Made by a program: the position numbers and the translations under genes. The notes under the pieces are model-generated. The model made no database searches. It worked only from the letters and a program-made list of their open reading frames with translations, and was not told the DNA's origin. Of a stretch of 17,993 nt of DNA, positions 1-6,396 are shown piece after piece (position 1 is the stretch's first letter; every line of letters begins with the position of its first letter). The stretch comes from Actinomycetota bacterium (lineage in GTDB: Bacteria > Actinomycetota > Acidimicrobiia > Acidimicrobiales > JAHWLA01). The stretch lies in contig JAHWLA010000024.1 in NCBI GenBank assembly GCA_019347595.1, positions 1 through 17,993 of the forward strand, read 5' to 3'.

Positions 1-91
1 AGTGATGACCCACCGGATCTTCGCCGCGGCCCTGCGCTCCCACGAGTCGGGCCGCGCCGAAGCGCCGGTCACCACCGCCCACGTCGCCTGA
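1..91 (+). CDS. 3' end of a gene, possibly a Gfo/Idh/MocA-family oxidoreductase
   Basis: An open frame enters from the left edge and ends at the TGA at 89-91; 29 codons are visible (frame begins at base 2). The residues read VMTHRIFAAALRSHESGR and then an Ala/Pro-rich tail. A helix of the form 'AALRS..SGR' close to the C-terminus is common in Gfo/Idh/MocA NAD(P)-dependent sugar and polyol dehydrogenases, and such an enzyme would fit the catabolic neighbours. The fragment is too short to prove it. It converges on the enolase-like gene and is separated from it by 74 bases that contain a hairpin. Confidence 0.45.
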   Translation, partial: VMTHRIFAAALRSHESGRAEAPVTTAHVA

Positions 92-125
92 GCCACTCCG
101 ACGCGGCGCGGCGGCTATCACGTGC

Positions 126-147
126 AGGCGCCCGCAGATCGGCGCCT
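126..147. terminator. Stem-loop between convergent genes, candidate bidirectional terminator
   Basis: A 7-bp perfect stem, AGGCGCC (126-132) paired with GGCGCCT (141-147), encloses an 8-base loop. It sits between the stop of the plus-strand gene (91) and the stop of the minus-strand enolase-like gene (166), where a terminator for both is expected. There is no clear T-tract on either side, as is usual in high-GC actinobacteria, so the call rests on position and symmetry only. Confidence 0.4.
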
Positions 148-165
148 CCTCACCTCCGCTGGAAG

Positions 166-1461
166 TCAGGCGCGGCGCACCAGTGCCGCGGCGCCCGCGA
201 ACGGCGCCGTGCCGGGGCCGCCGAGGTCGTGCTCGATGCGGAGGAGGCGGTTCCACTTGGCGGTCCGCTCCGATCGGGTAAGCGACCCGACCTTGATCTG
301 GCCCGTGCGCCACCCGCACGCCAAGTCGGCCAGCCACGAGTCCTCCGTCTCGCCGGAACGAGCCGAGAGCACGGTCGCGTAACCACTGGTGTGGGCGAGG
401 CGTACGACGTCACGCGTCGACGACAGGGTCCCGCTCTGGTTGGGCTTGACCAGCACGCTGTTGGCGATGCCGTCCCGGATGCCCGCTTGGAGGCGCTCGA
501 CATCGGTGACGAAGAGGTCGTCGCCGAGCAGTTGCACACGTGACGAGAGGGCCTCGCCGGCCAGGGCCCATCCCTTGGCGTCGTCGTCCGCGGCGGCGTC
601 CTCGATGGAGATGATCGGGAAAGCGTCGCACCACTCCACGAGCTCCTCGACCAACTCGTCGGCGCCGAGGCTGCGGTTCTCGGTGGCGAGCCGGTACGTC
701 GTGCCATCCCAGAGTTGGTTGGCGGCGACGTCGATGGCGATGGCGACTTCGTCTCCCGCCGCCAGCCCGGCGCGTGCGATCCCGTCGCACAGCGCCGAGA
801 GGGCGTCCCGGTTGGAGGGCAGGCGCGCCGCCAACCCGCCCTCGTCGGCGACGAGGTCGACGTCGTGTCCTCGGCCCCGAAGCACGTCGGCAGTTCCCCG
901 TCGCACGCGCCACACCCACTCGACGGCCTCGGCGAAGCTGGTGGCCCCGACTGGGATGGCGAGGAAGTCCTGGACGTCGACGGCACTGCCTGCGTGCGCA
1001 CCTCCGCTGACGATGTTGATCATCGGCATTGGCAACAGCGGCTCGGCGCCTGCGGCGAAGTGGCGGTACGGCGGTACTCCGTCGGCGGCGGCCGCGGCCA
1101 GAGCCACGGCGAGCGACACCGCGAGGGCGCCGTTGGCGCCGAGGAAAGCGAAGCGCCGGTCGCCGTCGACCTCGACGAGCGTGGCGTCGACATCCGCCTG
1201 ATCCCGGGCGTCCAGGCCGACGACCGCAGGTCCGAAGCGCTCGTTCACATGGGCGACAGCGCGGCGCACACCGCGGCCGCCGTAGCGCTCGTCGCCGTCG
1301 CGCAGCTCCTTGGCCTCGTGCGTGCCGGTCGACGCGCCCGACGGCACCGCGGCCTGTGCCTCGACGCCGTTCACGCGCGCCGCACAGGCGACCGTCGGGT
1401 TGCCGCGCGAGTCGAGCACCTCCCAGGCGAAGAGGTCCTCGATCGGCAGGTGCGTGGTCAT
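166..1461 (-). CDS. Enolase-like protein (divergent enolase paralog)
   Basis: This 431-residue protein has normal enolase length and aligns by motif along its whole length: S-G-A-S-T-G loop at 41-46, loop His156, DEGG at 206-209, metal-ligand-type Asp244, Glu287 and Asp314, base-type Lys339 in VLVKPNQSG, SARSGETED at 366-374, and Lys390 in QIKVGSL. Enolases dehydrate 2-phosphoglycerate to phosphoenolpyruvate in the cytoplasm. Two conserved active-site positions differ: the Glu of QEF (yeast Glu168) is Asp165 here, and the His of SHRSGET (yeast His373) is Ala367. The ATG overlaps the kinase stop as ATGA, and it is the last gene of a transport and oxidation operon. I infer a paralog for a related 2-phospho-3-hydroxy-acid rather than the housekeeping Eno. 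Carboxyphosphonoenolpyruvate synthase is a known enolase-like precedent, but no other phosphonate gene is visible. Confidence 0.88.
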   Translation of the reverse strand: MTTHLPIEDLFAWEVLDSRGNPTVACAARVNGVEAQAAVPSGASTGTHEAKELRDGDERYGGRGVRRAVAHVNERFGPAVVGLDARDQADVDATLVEVDGDRRFAFLGANGALAVSLAVALAAAAADGVPPYRHFAAGAEPLLPMPMINIVSGGAHAGSAVDVQDFLAIPVGATSFAEAVEWVWRVRRGTADVLRGRGHDVDLVADEGGLAARLPSNRDALSALCDGIARAGLAAGDEVAIAIDVAANQLWDGTTYRLATENRSLGADELVEELVEWCDAFPIISIEDAAADDDAKGWALAGEALSSRVQLLGDDLFVTDVERLQAGIRDGIANSVLVKPNQSGTLSSTRDVVRLAHTSGYATVLSARSGETEDSWLADLACGWRTGQIKVGSLTRSERTAKWNRLLRIEHDLGGPGTAPFAGAAALVRRA

Positions 1462-2417
1462 TGGGCGGCCTTCCAGACGGCGTCGAGCGACCCGGGTGGA
1501 TCGAGCAACAGCGAGCGGCCGAGAGCTGACGCACGGCGACGGCCCTCGGCATCGAGATACTCCACGGGCGACTTCCCGACGACCCGGGCGAGCAGGAGCG
1601 CGCCGAGGTGGCGCATCGTGCGCGGGCCGTCGTGGCGCCCGTAGGCCTCCCAGAAGGCGGCTGCCGCGTCGCGAAACGGAGCGGCGTCAGCGGCATGGAT
1701 CGCCTTGAGGACCAGGTGGCTCGTGAGGAAGGCGACGTCGAACGTCGGATCACCCACGTGGGCGACCTCCCAGTCGAGCACCCAGCACCGACCGTCGCCG
1801 ACAAGCACGTTCTTCGGGGAGAAGTCGCCGTGGACGAGGCAGGCCGACGTCGTCAGCGTCTGCTCGATCAGCGCCTCGACGGCATCGGCGACCGACGGGT
1901 CGCGGCGGGCGACGGTGCGGTAGTAGGGATCGACACGGAGTTGCTCGAAGGCCTCGACGTCGTCGAACTGCGCCGCTGTCCCGCGGTCGCCTGCGGTCGC
2001 AGCGTGCCACGCCGCGAGCGAACGGCCGAGCGCCGTGGCCACGGCACCGTCCACCCGACGTGCCAGGAGCGCGGCCTTCCACGTGTCCCACCCGGCGGGC
2101 GCCGCCTCGATCACGACGACGAACCGCTCGGCATCGACGTCGAGCACCGCCGGCACCAGGCCGGGCGTGATCACGCCGGCCAGCCTGAGGGCGGCCGCCT
2201 CGGTGAGCAGGCGTTCCTGCTTGGCCTGCCAATCGTCCGCCACCTTGAGTCGGGGCAGCGACTGCTTGGCCACGACGCGCCGTTCGCCGTCATCGACGAG
2301 GACGACGGTGTTGGAGACGCCACCGGCGAGTTCGGTGGCGACTGCTCCGGGTTTGACGACGCCACGGGTGACGAGCAGGTCGGCGAGGCCGGCCGCCTCG
2401 AGCACCCGCACCGTCAT
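1458..2417 (-). CDS. APH/methylthioribose-kinase-like small-molecule kinase
   Basis: The 319-residue protein has the kinase core of the aminoglycoside phosphotransferase/choline kinase/MTR kinase superfamily. The catalytic motif HGDFSPKN lies at 196-203 (Asp198, Asn203), the Mg-binding Asp215 is in VLDWE, and the ATP-lobe Lys51 is in VVAKQ. The stretch GDPTFDVAFLTSHLVLKAIH after the second motif resembles methylthioribose kinases more than antibiotic-resistance enzymes. The start is the ATG at 2417, which overlaps the upstream dioxygenase stop as ATGA; the frame stays open upstream to 2534, but that part lies inside the dioxygenase gene. Its own stop overlaps the enolase-like start as ATGA. 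Tight coupling to an enolase paralog suggests it phosphorylates the hydroxyl of the metabolite that the enolase then dehydrates. That substrate is inference. Confidence 0.82.
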   Translation of the reverse strand: MTVRVLEAAGLADLLVTRGVVKPGAVATELAGGVSNTVVLVDDGERRVVAKQSLPRLKVADDWQAKQERLLTEAAALRLAGVITPGLVPAVLDVDAERFVVVIEAAPAGWDTWKAALLARRVDGAVATALGRSLAAWHAATAGDRGTAAQFDDVEAFEQLRVDPYYRTVARRDPSVADAVEALIEQTLTTSACLVHGDFSPKNVLVGDGRCWVLDWEVAHVGDPTFDVAFLTSHLVLKAIHAADAAPFRDAAAAFWEAYGRHDGPRTMRHLGALLLARVVGKSPVEYLDAEGRRRASALGRSLLLDPPGSLDAVWKAAQ

Positions 2418-3325
2418 GCCATGCCGCTCGCCTTCGCCGCCGCCAGATCGTTGAGATCCTGGCCGTCGAACTCGCCCACGAACTCCGCCATCACCTCGGG
2501 ATGCTCGCCGACGGGCCGCTTCCGGTCCGGCCACCAGCTCGGTACGTCGCCGCGGCAGTGCACGGAGCCTGCGTAGAACCAGTCGTAGCCGGGTGTCGCC
2601 TGGACCTCGCCCGCCGCGTAGCGAAGCGTCAACCCCGCCCGGCGACGGGACGACGCGTTGGGGCTCGAGCCGTGCAGCAGCAAGTCGCTGTGCAACGACA
2701 CCTCCCCGGCGCGCAGGTCGTTGGAGTACCGCGACTGGTACGAGTCGGCGCCGACGACCTGGCGGCGAAGGACGCGGGTGCCGTCGAGCTCGTGGTCGCT
2801 GTGGGCGAGGGGGCCCGAGAGGTGACTCCCGGGGACGAACTCCATGGCGCCGTTCTCCGGGTCGACGTCGTCGATCGCCAGCCAGACGGTCACCGTCTTG
2901 GCCGGGGTGAGAGCCCAGTACGTCGCGTCCTGGTGCAACGGGACGCTCTTCGTGTCACCGGGGAGCTTGCAGAAGAGCTGCGTGCCCCAGCACACGATGT
3001 CCGGGCCGATGATGTCCTCCACGTAATCGAGCAGCCGTGCGTCTTGGACGATGTCGTAGAGGCCCTCGCACACGAGGTGGTACTGGACGATCGAGTACGA
3101 GTTGCGCTGGTCGGGCGCCGAGACGACGGCGTCGACCAGCTCGTCGAAGTACGACCGCATGCGCGCCGCTTCCTCGGCGTCGAACGCGGGCAACGGGCTC
3201 ACGAAGCCGTTCCGGTTGAACTGCTCAGCCTGCTCGGGCGTCAGCGTCTTCGCCTGGTTGACGGGCGCAGGCCGGAAGCGAAGGTCACGGGTGTCGTCCT
3301 GCGGCGGGTAGAAGCTCAAGTCCAT
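2414..3325 (-). CDS. Phytanoyl-CoA dioxygenase (PhyH) family oxygenase, copy 1
   Basis: This 303-residue PhyH-superfamily protein would be an Fe(II)/2-oxoglutarate dioxygenase of the double-stranded beta-helix fold. The iron-binding His131-x-Asp133 lies in VPLHQDATYW, followed by GAMEFVPGSH (159-168), which is typical of the family. The distal His218 is in DLLLHGSSPN, and the Arg cluster 227-229 probably salt-bridges 2-oxoglutarate. Such enzymes hydroxylate an unactivated carbon using O2 and 2-oxoglutarate. The start is the ATG at 3325, with a strong GAGGAG ribosome site overlapping the stop of copy 2 (13-base gap). Earlier in-frame starts lie inside copy 2. The 3' end overlaps the kinase start as ATGA. 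The substrate is unknown; PhyH members act on acyl-CoAs, ectoine, phosphonates and many secondary metabolites. Confidence 0.88.
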   Translation of the reverse strand: MDLSFYPPQDDTRDLRFRPAPVNQAKTLTPEQAEQFNRNGFVSPLPAFDAEEAARMRSYFDELVDAVVSAPDQRNSYSIVQYHLVCEGLYDIVQDARLLDYVEDIIGPDIVCWGTQLFCKLPGDTKSVPLHQDATYWALTPAKTVTVWLAIDDVDPENGAMEFVPGSHLSGPLAHSDHELDGTRVLRRQVVGADSYQSRYSNDLRAGEVSLHSDLLLHGSSPNASSRRRAGLTLRYAAGEVQATPGYDWFYAGSVHCRGDVPSWWPDRKRPVGEHPEVMAEFVGEFDGQDLNDLAAAKASGMA

Positions 3326-3338
3326 CGTCTCGGTCTCC

Positions 3339-4190
3339 TCAGGCTCGCGGGCCGGTGATCGTGCGCCCCAGGGGTTCGGCGCCGCCGCTGTACGCCGGGT
3401 GCAGCGCGGCGACGGCGGCACGGGTCTCCTCCGGCCAGGCCGAGGGGAGCTCTTGCACATAGGTCATGAACGTGGCCTTCACCGGCTGCGGGAGCGCATC
3501 GAAATGCGGGTGGTACCAGAGGGTGAGGAGGCTCCGCCGATCATCGGTTTCGTTGGCGTGCGCGGCGTGGAGCAGGCGGGCGTCGCCGAGTACGACGTCC
3601 CCGGCACGGACCGGGACGTCGCGCTCCTCGGGCCAGTCGGCGAACTCCGGCCTGCTGAGGTCCTCGGCGCTGCTGAGAGCGACGTGGCCGTCCGTCATCA
3701 CGTCGTGGATGGCGTGGCGGCGCAGGTGTGATCCGGGGATGACACGCAGGCATCCGTTCTCCCGCGTGGTGTCCGTCAGGTAGTACATGGCGAAGAGCTG
3801 CATCGGCTCGCCGTCGTAGGAGCGCTCGTGCTCCCACCCGTACCAGTCGAAGTGCCAGAACAGGCGGGGTGATCGGGCGGGCTTCGAGATCACGTACCCG
3901 GCCGTGAACGCAGCGCCGTCGAGGCCGAGGCGGTCGAAGATCGCCAACACCGTCGGGGCGGCGATCACCTCGCCGAAAACGGGGTCCTCGAGCTGCGGGA
4001 CGCTCACCATGCTGCCCTGTGCCCGCAGGAAGTCACCGGCCCGTTTGGTCCACTGCTCCCCCAGGTCGTCTCCCGCCTCCTTCAACCGGCGAAGCACGTC
4101 GGCGTCGAGCACGCCGGGAACGACGCAGAAGCCGTCGCGGCGGAGCTCGGCGGCACGCGTCTCCCAGTCCAGTACCTGCACGTCGTTCAT
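3339..4190 (-). CDS. Phytanoyl-CoA dioxygenase (PhyH) family oxygenase, copy 2
   Basis: This 283-residue PhyH-family protein is only loosely similar to copy 1. The iron facial triad is visible as His113-x-Asp115 in FWHFDWYGW and a distal His208 (or His211) in DARLLHAAH, followed by Arg218/Arg219 for 2-oxoglutarate. GCLRVIPGSH (146-155) is the conserved strand before the distal His. The ATG at 4190 begins 35 bases after the binding-protein stop; its ribosome site (GGGACGGG) is mediocre, and an upstream TTG cannot be excluded. Two different dioxygenases in tandem suggest two successive hydroxylations or two related substrates. Both belong to the operon of the binding protein, so the substrate is probably what that transporter imports or a product of it. 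Confidence 0.87.
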   Translation of the reverse strand: MNDVQVLDWETRAAELRRDGFCVVPGVLDADVLRRLKEAGDDLGEQWTKRAGDFLRAQGSMVSVPQLEDPVFGEVIAAPTVLAIFDRLGLDGAAFTAGYVISKPARSPRLFWHFDWYGWEHERSYDGEPMQLFAMYYLTDTTRENGCLRVIPGSHLRRHAIHDVMTDGHVALSSAEDLSRPEFADWPEERDVPVRAGDVVLGDARLLHAAHANETDDRRSLLTLWYHPHFDALPQPVKATFMTYVQELPSAWPEETRAAVAALHPAYSGGAEPLGRTITGPRA

Positions 4191-4225
4191 GGCCCGTCCC
4201 AGTTCGTCGGAGATGTCTTCAGTTG

Positions 4226-6049
4226 TCAGCCGCAAGACCGGCAGCGCTTGTTCGAGGGGTGGCGGTGGCCGTCCTCCTCGTGGCTGATGCGTTCGTCGCC
4301 GGTGGGGTTCCTCGTGAACACCGAGGTCGGAATGTCGAACGCCTTCGGGGGCGTCGTGGGCCAGCGGCCCGCCCGGAAGCGGCGCCCGCCGTCGGCCTTC
4401 ATGAGGATGCCGACCCCGTCCTTGCCCGTCTCGTCCTTGCCCTGGCCCCCGCGGTTCCACCACACCTCGGTGAAGTCCTTGTACTGCACGGGGTCGACCG
4501 CATCCCAGTACAGAAGCGGGACGGTCGGCGAGCCGCCCACAGCCGGGAAGGAGAGCATGCCCTCGCGGAACGTCGCATCGGTGAGCTTCGGCCCGGCCAT
4601 CTGGATCCCGATGAAGAGCGGGATGACGTCGTTGTGCACGACGTTCACGCCCACGCCCTCGTCGCCGTGGCGTGCCCCCTCGGCCATGTGGTGGTACTCC
4701 CGATACCCGCCCGACTCCTGGAGGTCCTTCACGAACACGAAGAGCGGGGAGATGCCGAAGGCGTGCGACCACTGGCGCTGGTCGTACGTGCGGCCGAAGA
4801 AGGTGGTGTCCGTCAGCAGGCTCCCGGTGATGATCCACTCCGGGTAGTAGTTCTGGCGCGTTGCCTCCTGCGTGAGGAACACAGGGAAGATGGGTTCGCC
4901 GAAAAACGCGAGGCTCGTGACCTCGGCGCTTCGCATCTTCGAGATCATGGCCGTGGTCTGCTGCTGCTGCCGCGGTATGTCGAAGCTGTAGCTTGTGTCG
5001 GCCGCCAAGGTGACCCCGTACTTCGCCAGTTGTCTCACGAAGTGGTCACGAGCGGGCTTGGCGTACGGATCGACCCGACTGCCCGCGCCTTCGATCCAGA
5101 TCAAGCCGAACTTCCGTGCCTTTGTCTTGAACTGCTGCTGGCGGGTCGGGTCCTCGTCGTCGCCTGCGAACTCGGCATTGCGCCCGGCCAGCCGCTTCCC
5201 GATGTACTCGGCGAGATGATCGAAGTACTGCTCCGGGGTGGGCAGCACCGCCCAGATGCGGGGCGGCACCTTCCGGTAGAACTCTCTCGAGAAGGCGGTG
5301 AAGCGGATGACGTGCACGCCGCGCTGAGCCAGTTCCTCGGAGAGCACGCCCGACGAGGAGGACTGGAGCACGGCGAAGGCCTTGACCTCCTCGGCGATGC
5401 GGATGGCGTCGGATCGCATGGCGGTCTCGTTGTCCGAGGGCCCACTGCCCGGCACGTCGACGAATTCGATCTCTCGCCCGTACGTCTCGAAGTGGTGGTT
5501 GCCGTACCGGCGAAGCACCTCGTAGGTCCGCTTCACTGTCTCGGGCGGGTCACCTGCGCCTGCGGCGACCAACGCCGCGTTCGTGGCCGGGTCCTGCGGT
5601 GGGACGTAGCGGGCCACCACGACCTTTTCCCGGGTGACGCCGCGAGCCGTGGCGCCGCCGTTGTCGCCCTGGAACACAGGCACGCACGGCGGCATGTCGA
5701 AGAAGATCCCGGGCATGCGGCCGTCCTTGCGGCACTGCACGCCGGCGGGCGCGGGGGGCGTCTCGCCGCTCGCGCCGCCGCTACGGCGGCCTGTGGCGCC
5801 CGTCGGCCCCGAGCCGTTGCGGGAGTCCGTGCCGCCGAGGCCACCGGGTCCGTCGAAGGCCGAGTCGTTCCCGACGCCGTCGCCGTCCACCGCGAACCCG
5901 TCGCCACCGCCCAGTTCGGAGTCGACGAACGTGTCGCCGTCGCGGCTGCCGGGCGGGACGTTGCCGGGGAGGATGACGACCAGCAGCGTCACCACGGCGG
6001 CCACCACCAGAGCCGGTCCGTATCGGTCGAGGAATTCGCGCAGCGTCAC
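4226..6049 (-). CDS. Membrane-anchored Liv-type ABC transporter solute-binding protein
   Basis: This 607-residue exported protein begins at a GTG (6049). A short N-terminus leads into one membrane segment (about 12-28), then a Gly/Asp/Ser-rich linker (about 32-103), then a type-I periplasmic binding fold like the branched-chain amino acid/amide binding family (Peripl_BP_6): ARGVTREKVVVARYVPP, an EEVKAFAVLQSSSSGVLSEE segment, and EWIITGSLLTDTTFFGRTYD. There is no lipobox, so it should be tethered by its N-terminal helix. Cys106 and Cys122 could form a disulfide, and the protein ends CRSCG. A longer frame from 6262 would place the operator and promoter inside the gene. The predicted start point is only about 3 bases from the GTG, which supports near-leaderless translation. 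The permease and ATPases are encoded divergently. Confidence 0.85.
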   Translation of the reverse strand: MTLREFLDRYGPALVVAAVVTLLVVILPGNVPPGSRDGDTFVDSELGGGDGFAVDGDGVGNDSAFDGPGGLGGTDSRNGSGPTGATGRRSGGASGETPPAPAGVQCRKDGRMPGIFFDMPPCVPVFQGDNGGATARGVTREKVVVARYVPPQDPATNAALVAAGAGDPPETVKRTYEVLRRYGNHHFETYGREIEFVDVPGSGPSDNETAMRSDAIRIAEEVKAFAVLQSSSSGVLSEELAQRGVHVIRFTAFSREFYRKVPPRIWAVLPTPEQYFDHLAEYIGKRLAGRNAEFAGDDEDPTRQQQFKTKARKFGLIWIEGAGSRVDPYAKPARDHFVRQLAKYGVTLAADTSYSFDIPRQQQQTTAMISKMRSAEVTSLAFFGEPIFPVFLTQEATRQNYYPEWIITGSLLTDTTFFGRTYDQRQWSHAFGISPLFVFVKDLQESGGYREYHHMAEGARHGDEGVGVNVVHNDVIPLFIGIQMAGPKLTDATFREGMLSFPAVGGSPTVPLLYWDAVDPVQYKDFTEVWWNRGGQGKDETGKDGVGILMKADGGRRFRAGRWPTTPPKAFDIPTSVFTRNPTGDERISHEEDGHRHPSNKRCRSCG

Positions 6050-6058
6050 GGTAATCCG

Positions 6059-6088
6059 ATGGTACGAGGTGGATGACAACGTTGTCAA
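6059..6088 (-). promoter_or_regulatory. Promoter of the binding-protein/dioxygenase/kinase/enolase operon
   Basis: On the minus strand a perfect -35 box TTGACA (6088-6083) and a -10 box TACCAT (6064-6059) are separated by 18 bases. The -35 and half of the spacer are formed by the palindromic operator, so repressor binding would block RNA polymerase. The start point should fall near 6052, giving a transcript with almost no leader before the GTG at 6049. Confidence 0.65.
6074..6087. promoter_or_regulatory. LacI-type operator, copy 1 (TGACAACGTTGTCA)
   Basis: A 14-bp perfect palindrome with the central AACGTT typical of LacI-family operators. It overlaps the -35 region of the minus-strand operon. 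The identical 14 bases occur at 6257-6270. Confidence 0.85.
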
Positions 6089-6180
6089 GCGTTCGCTGTC
6101 CTCGCATTTCCGACGACAACTGCGCCCAGTTACCGCCAACTCCCTTCCGTGGGCTCGGCTGTCCGGCTGCACGTCGCGGG

Positions 6181-6221
6181 CGGAGCGCCACCCAGGATGC
6201 CGCCTCCGGCATCCCGGAGCG
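6181..6221. repeat. Inverted repeat flanked by a 7-base direct repeat in the divergent control region
   Basis: A 7-bp stem, GGATGCC (6195-6201) with GGCATCC (6208-6214), has a 6-base loop. The direct repeat CGGAGCG flanks it at 6181-6187 and 6215-6221. A TTTT follows at 6222-6225, so on the plus strand it resembles a small intrinsic terminator. It lies between the two divergent promoters and could insulate them or be a second regulator's site. The rest of 6089-6248 shows nothing else I can name. Confidence 0.4.
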
Positions 6222-6248
6222 TTTTCCTCCCGCGGCCCGAACCGGCCC

Positions 6249-6277
6249 TTGACCTCTGACAACGTTGTCAGTAGGCT
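6249..6277 (+). promoter_or_regulatory. Probable promoter of the permease/MFS-ATPase operon
   Basis: TTGACC (6249-6254) and TAGGCT (6272-6277) are separated by 17 bases, and the palindromic operator fills almost the whole spacer. A second possible -10, TATACC at 6282-6287, would need a poorer -35 inside the operator. The -35 is good and the -10 weak, so the exact start point is uncertain. Confidence 0.5.
6257..6270. promoter_or_regulatory. LacI-type operator, copy 2 (TGACAACGTTGTCA)
   Basis: A perfect 14-bp palindrome identical to the copy at 6074-6087, with centres 183 bp apart. It lies between the -35 and -10 of the plus-strand transporter operon. Two identical sites at this spacing could let a tetrameric repressor loop the divergent region, but that is inference. 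Confidence 0.85.
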
Positions 6278-6396
6278 CGGCTATACCGCCCGGGGGAGAC
6301 GGCGACCCGCCCATGCCCCATCGGGCCGCGATCCCGTCGGGCTGCGTCGAGTGCATCCTGGGCCGACACGAGCGGCTCCCGAGAAGGTGGTCGAGG

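Noticed and set aside
166..1461. Calling this gene the housekeeping enolase (eno)
   Set aside because: The substitutions at two near-invariant active-site positions and the catabolic operon context argue for a paralog. Confirming this needs a search of the rest of the genome.
1458..2417. Aminoglycoside resistance phosphotransferase
   Set aside because: The APH-type motif is shared by many metabolic kinases. The residues after the second motif and the operon context favour a metabolic substrate.
2418..2534. N-terminal extension of the kinase to 2534
   Set aside because: It lies wholly within the dioxygenase gene; the ATG at 2417 gives the same ATGA coupling seen at the next junction and a normal kinase length.
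4019..6076. A 685-codon plus-strand open frame opposite the binding-protein gene
   Set aside because: It is antisense to a gene with clear domain, start and promoter. Its translation is Arg/Val/Leu-biased with no recognisable motif, as expected of a high-GC shadow frame.
6118..6131. AACTG-cgcc-CAGTT inverted repeat as a fifth operator
   Set aside because: Only 5-bp arms with a 4-base gap. The half-sites do not match GACAAC/GTTGTC at the right spacing, so it may be chance.
6050..6262. Extending the binding protein upstream to 6262
   Set aside because: It would place both the operator and the TTGACA/TACCAT promoter inside the coding region, and the extra residues are basic, low-complexity and precede the membrane anchor.
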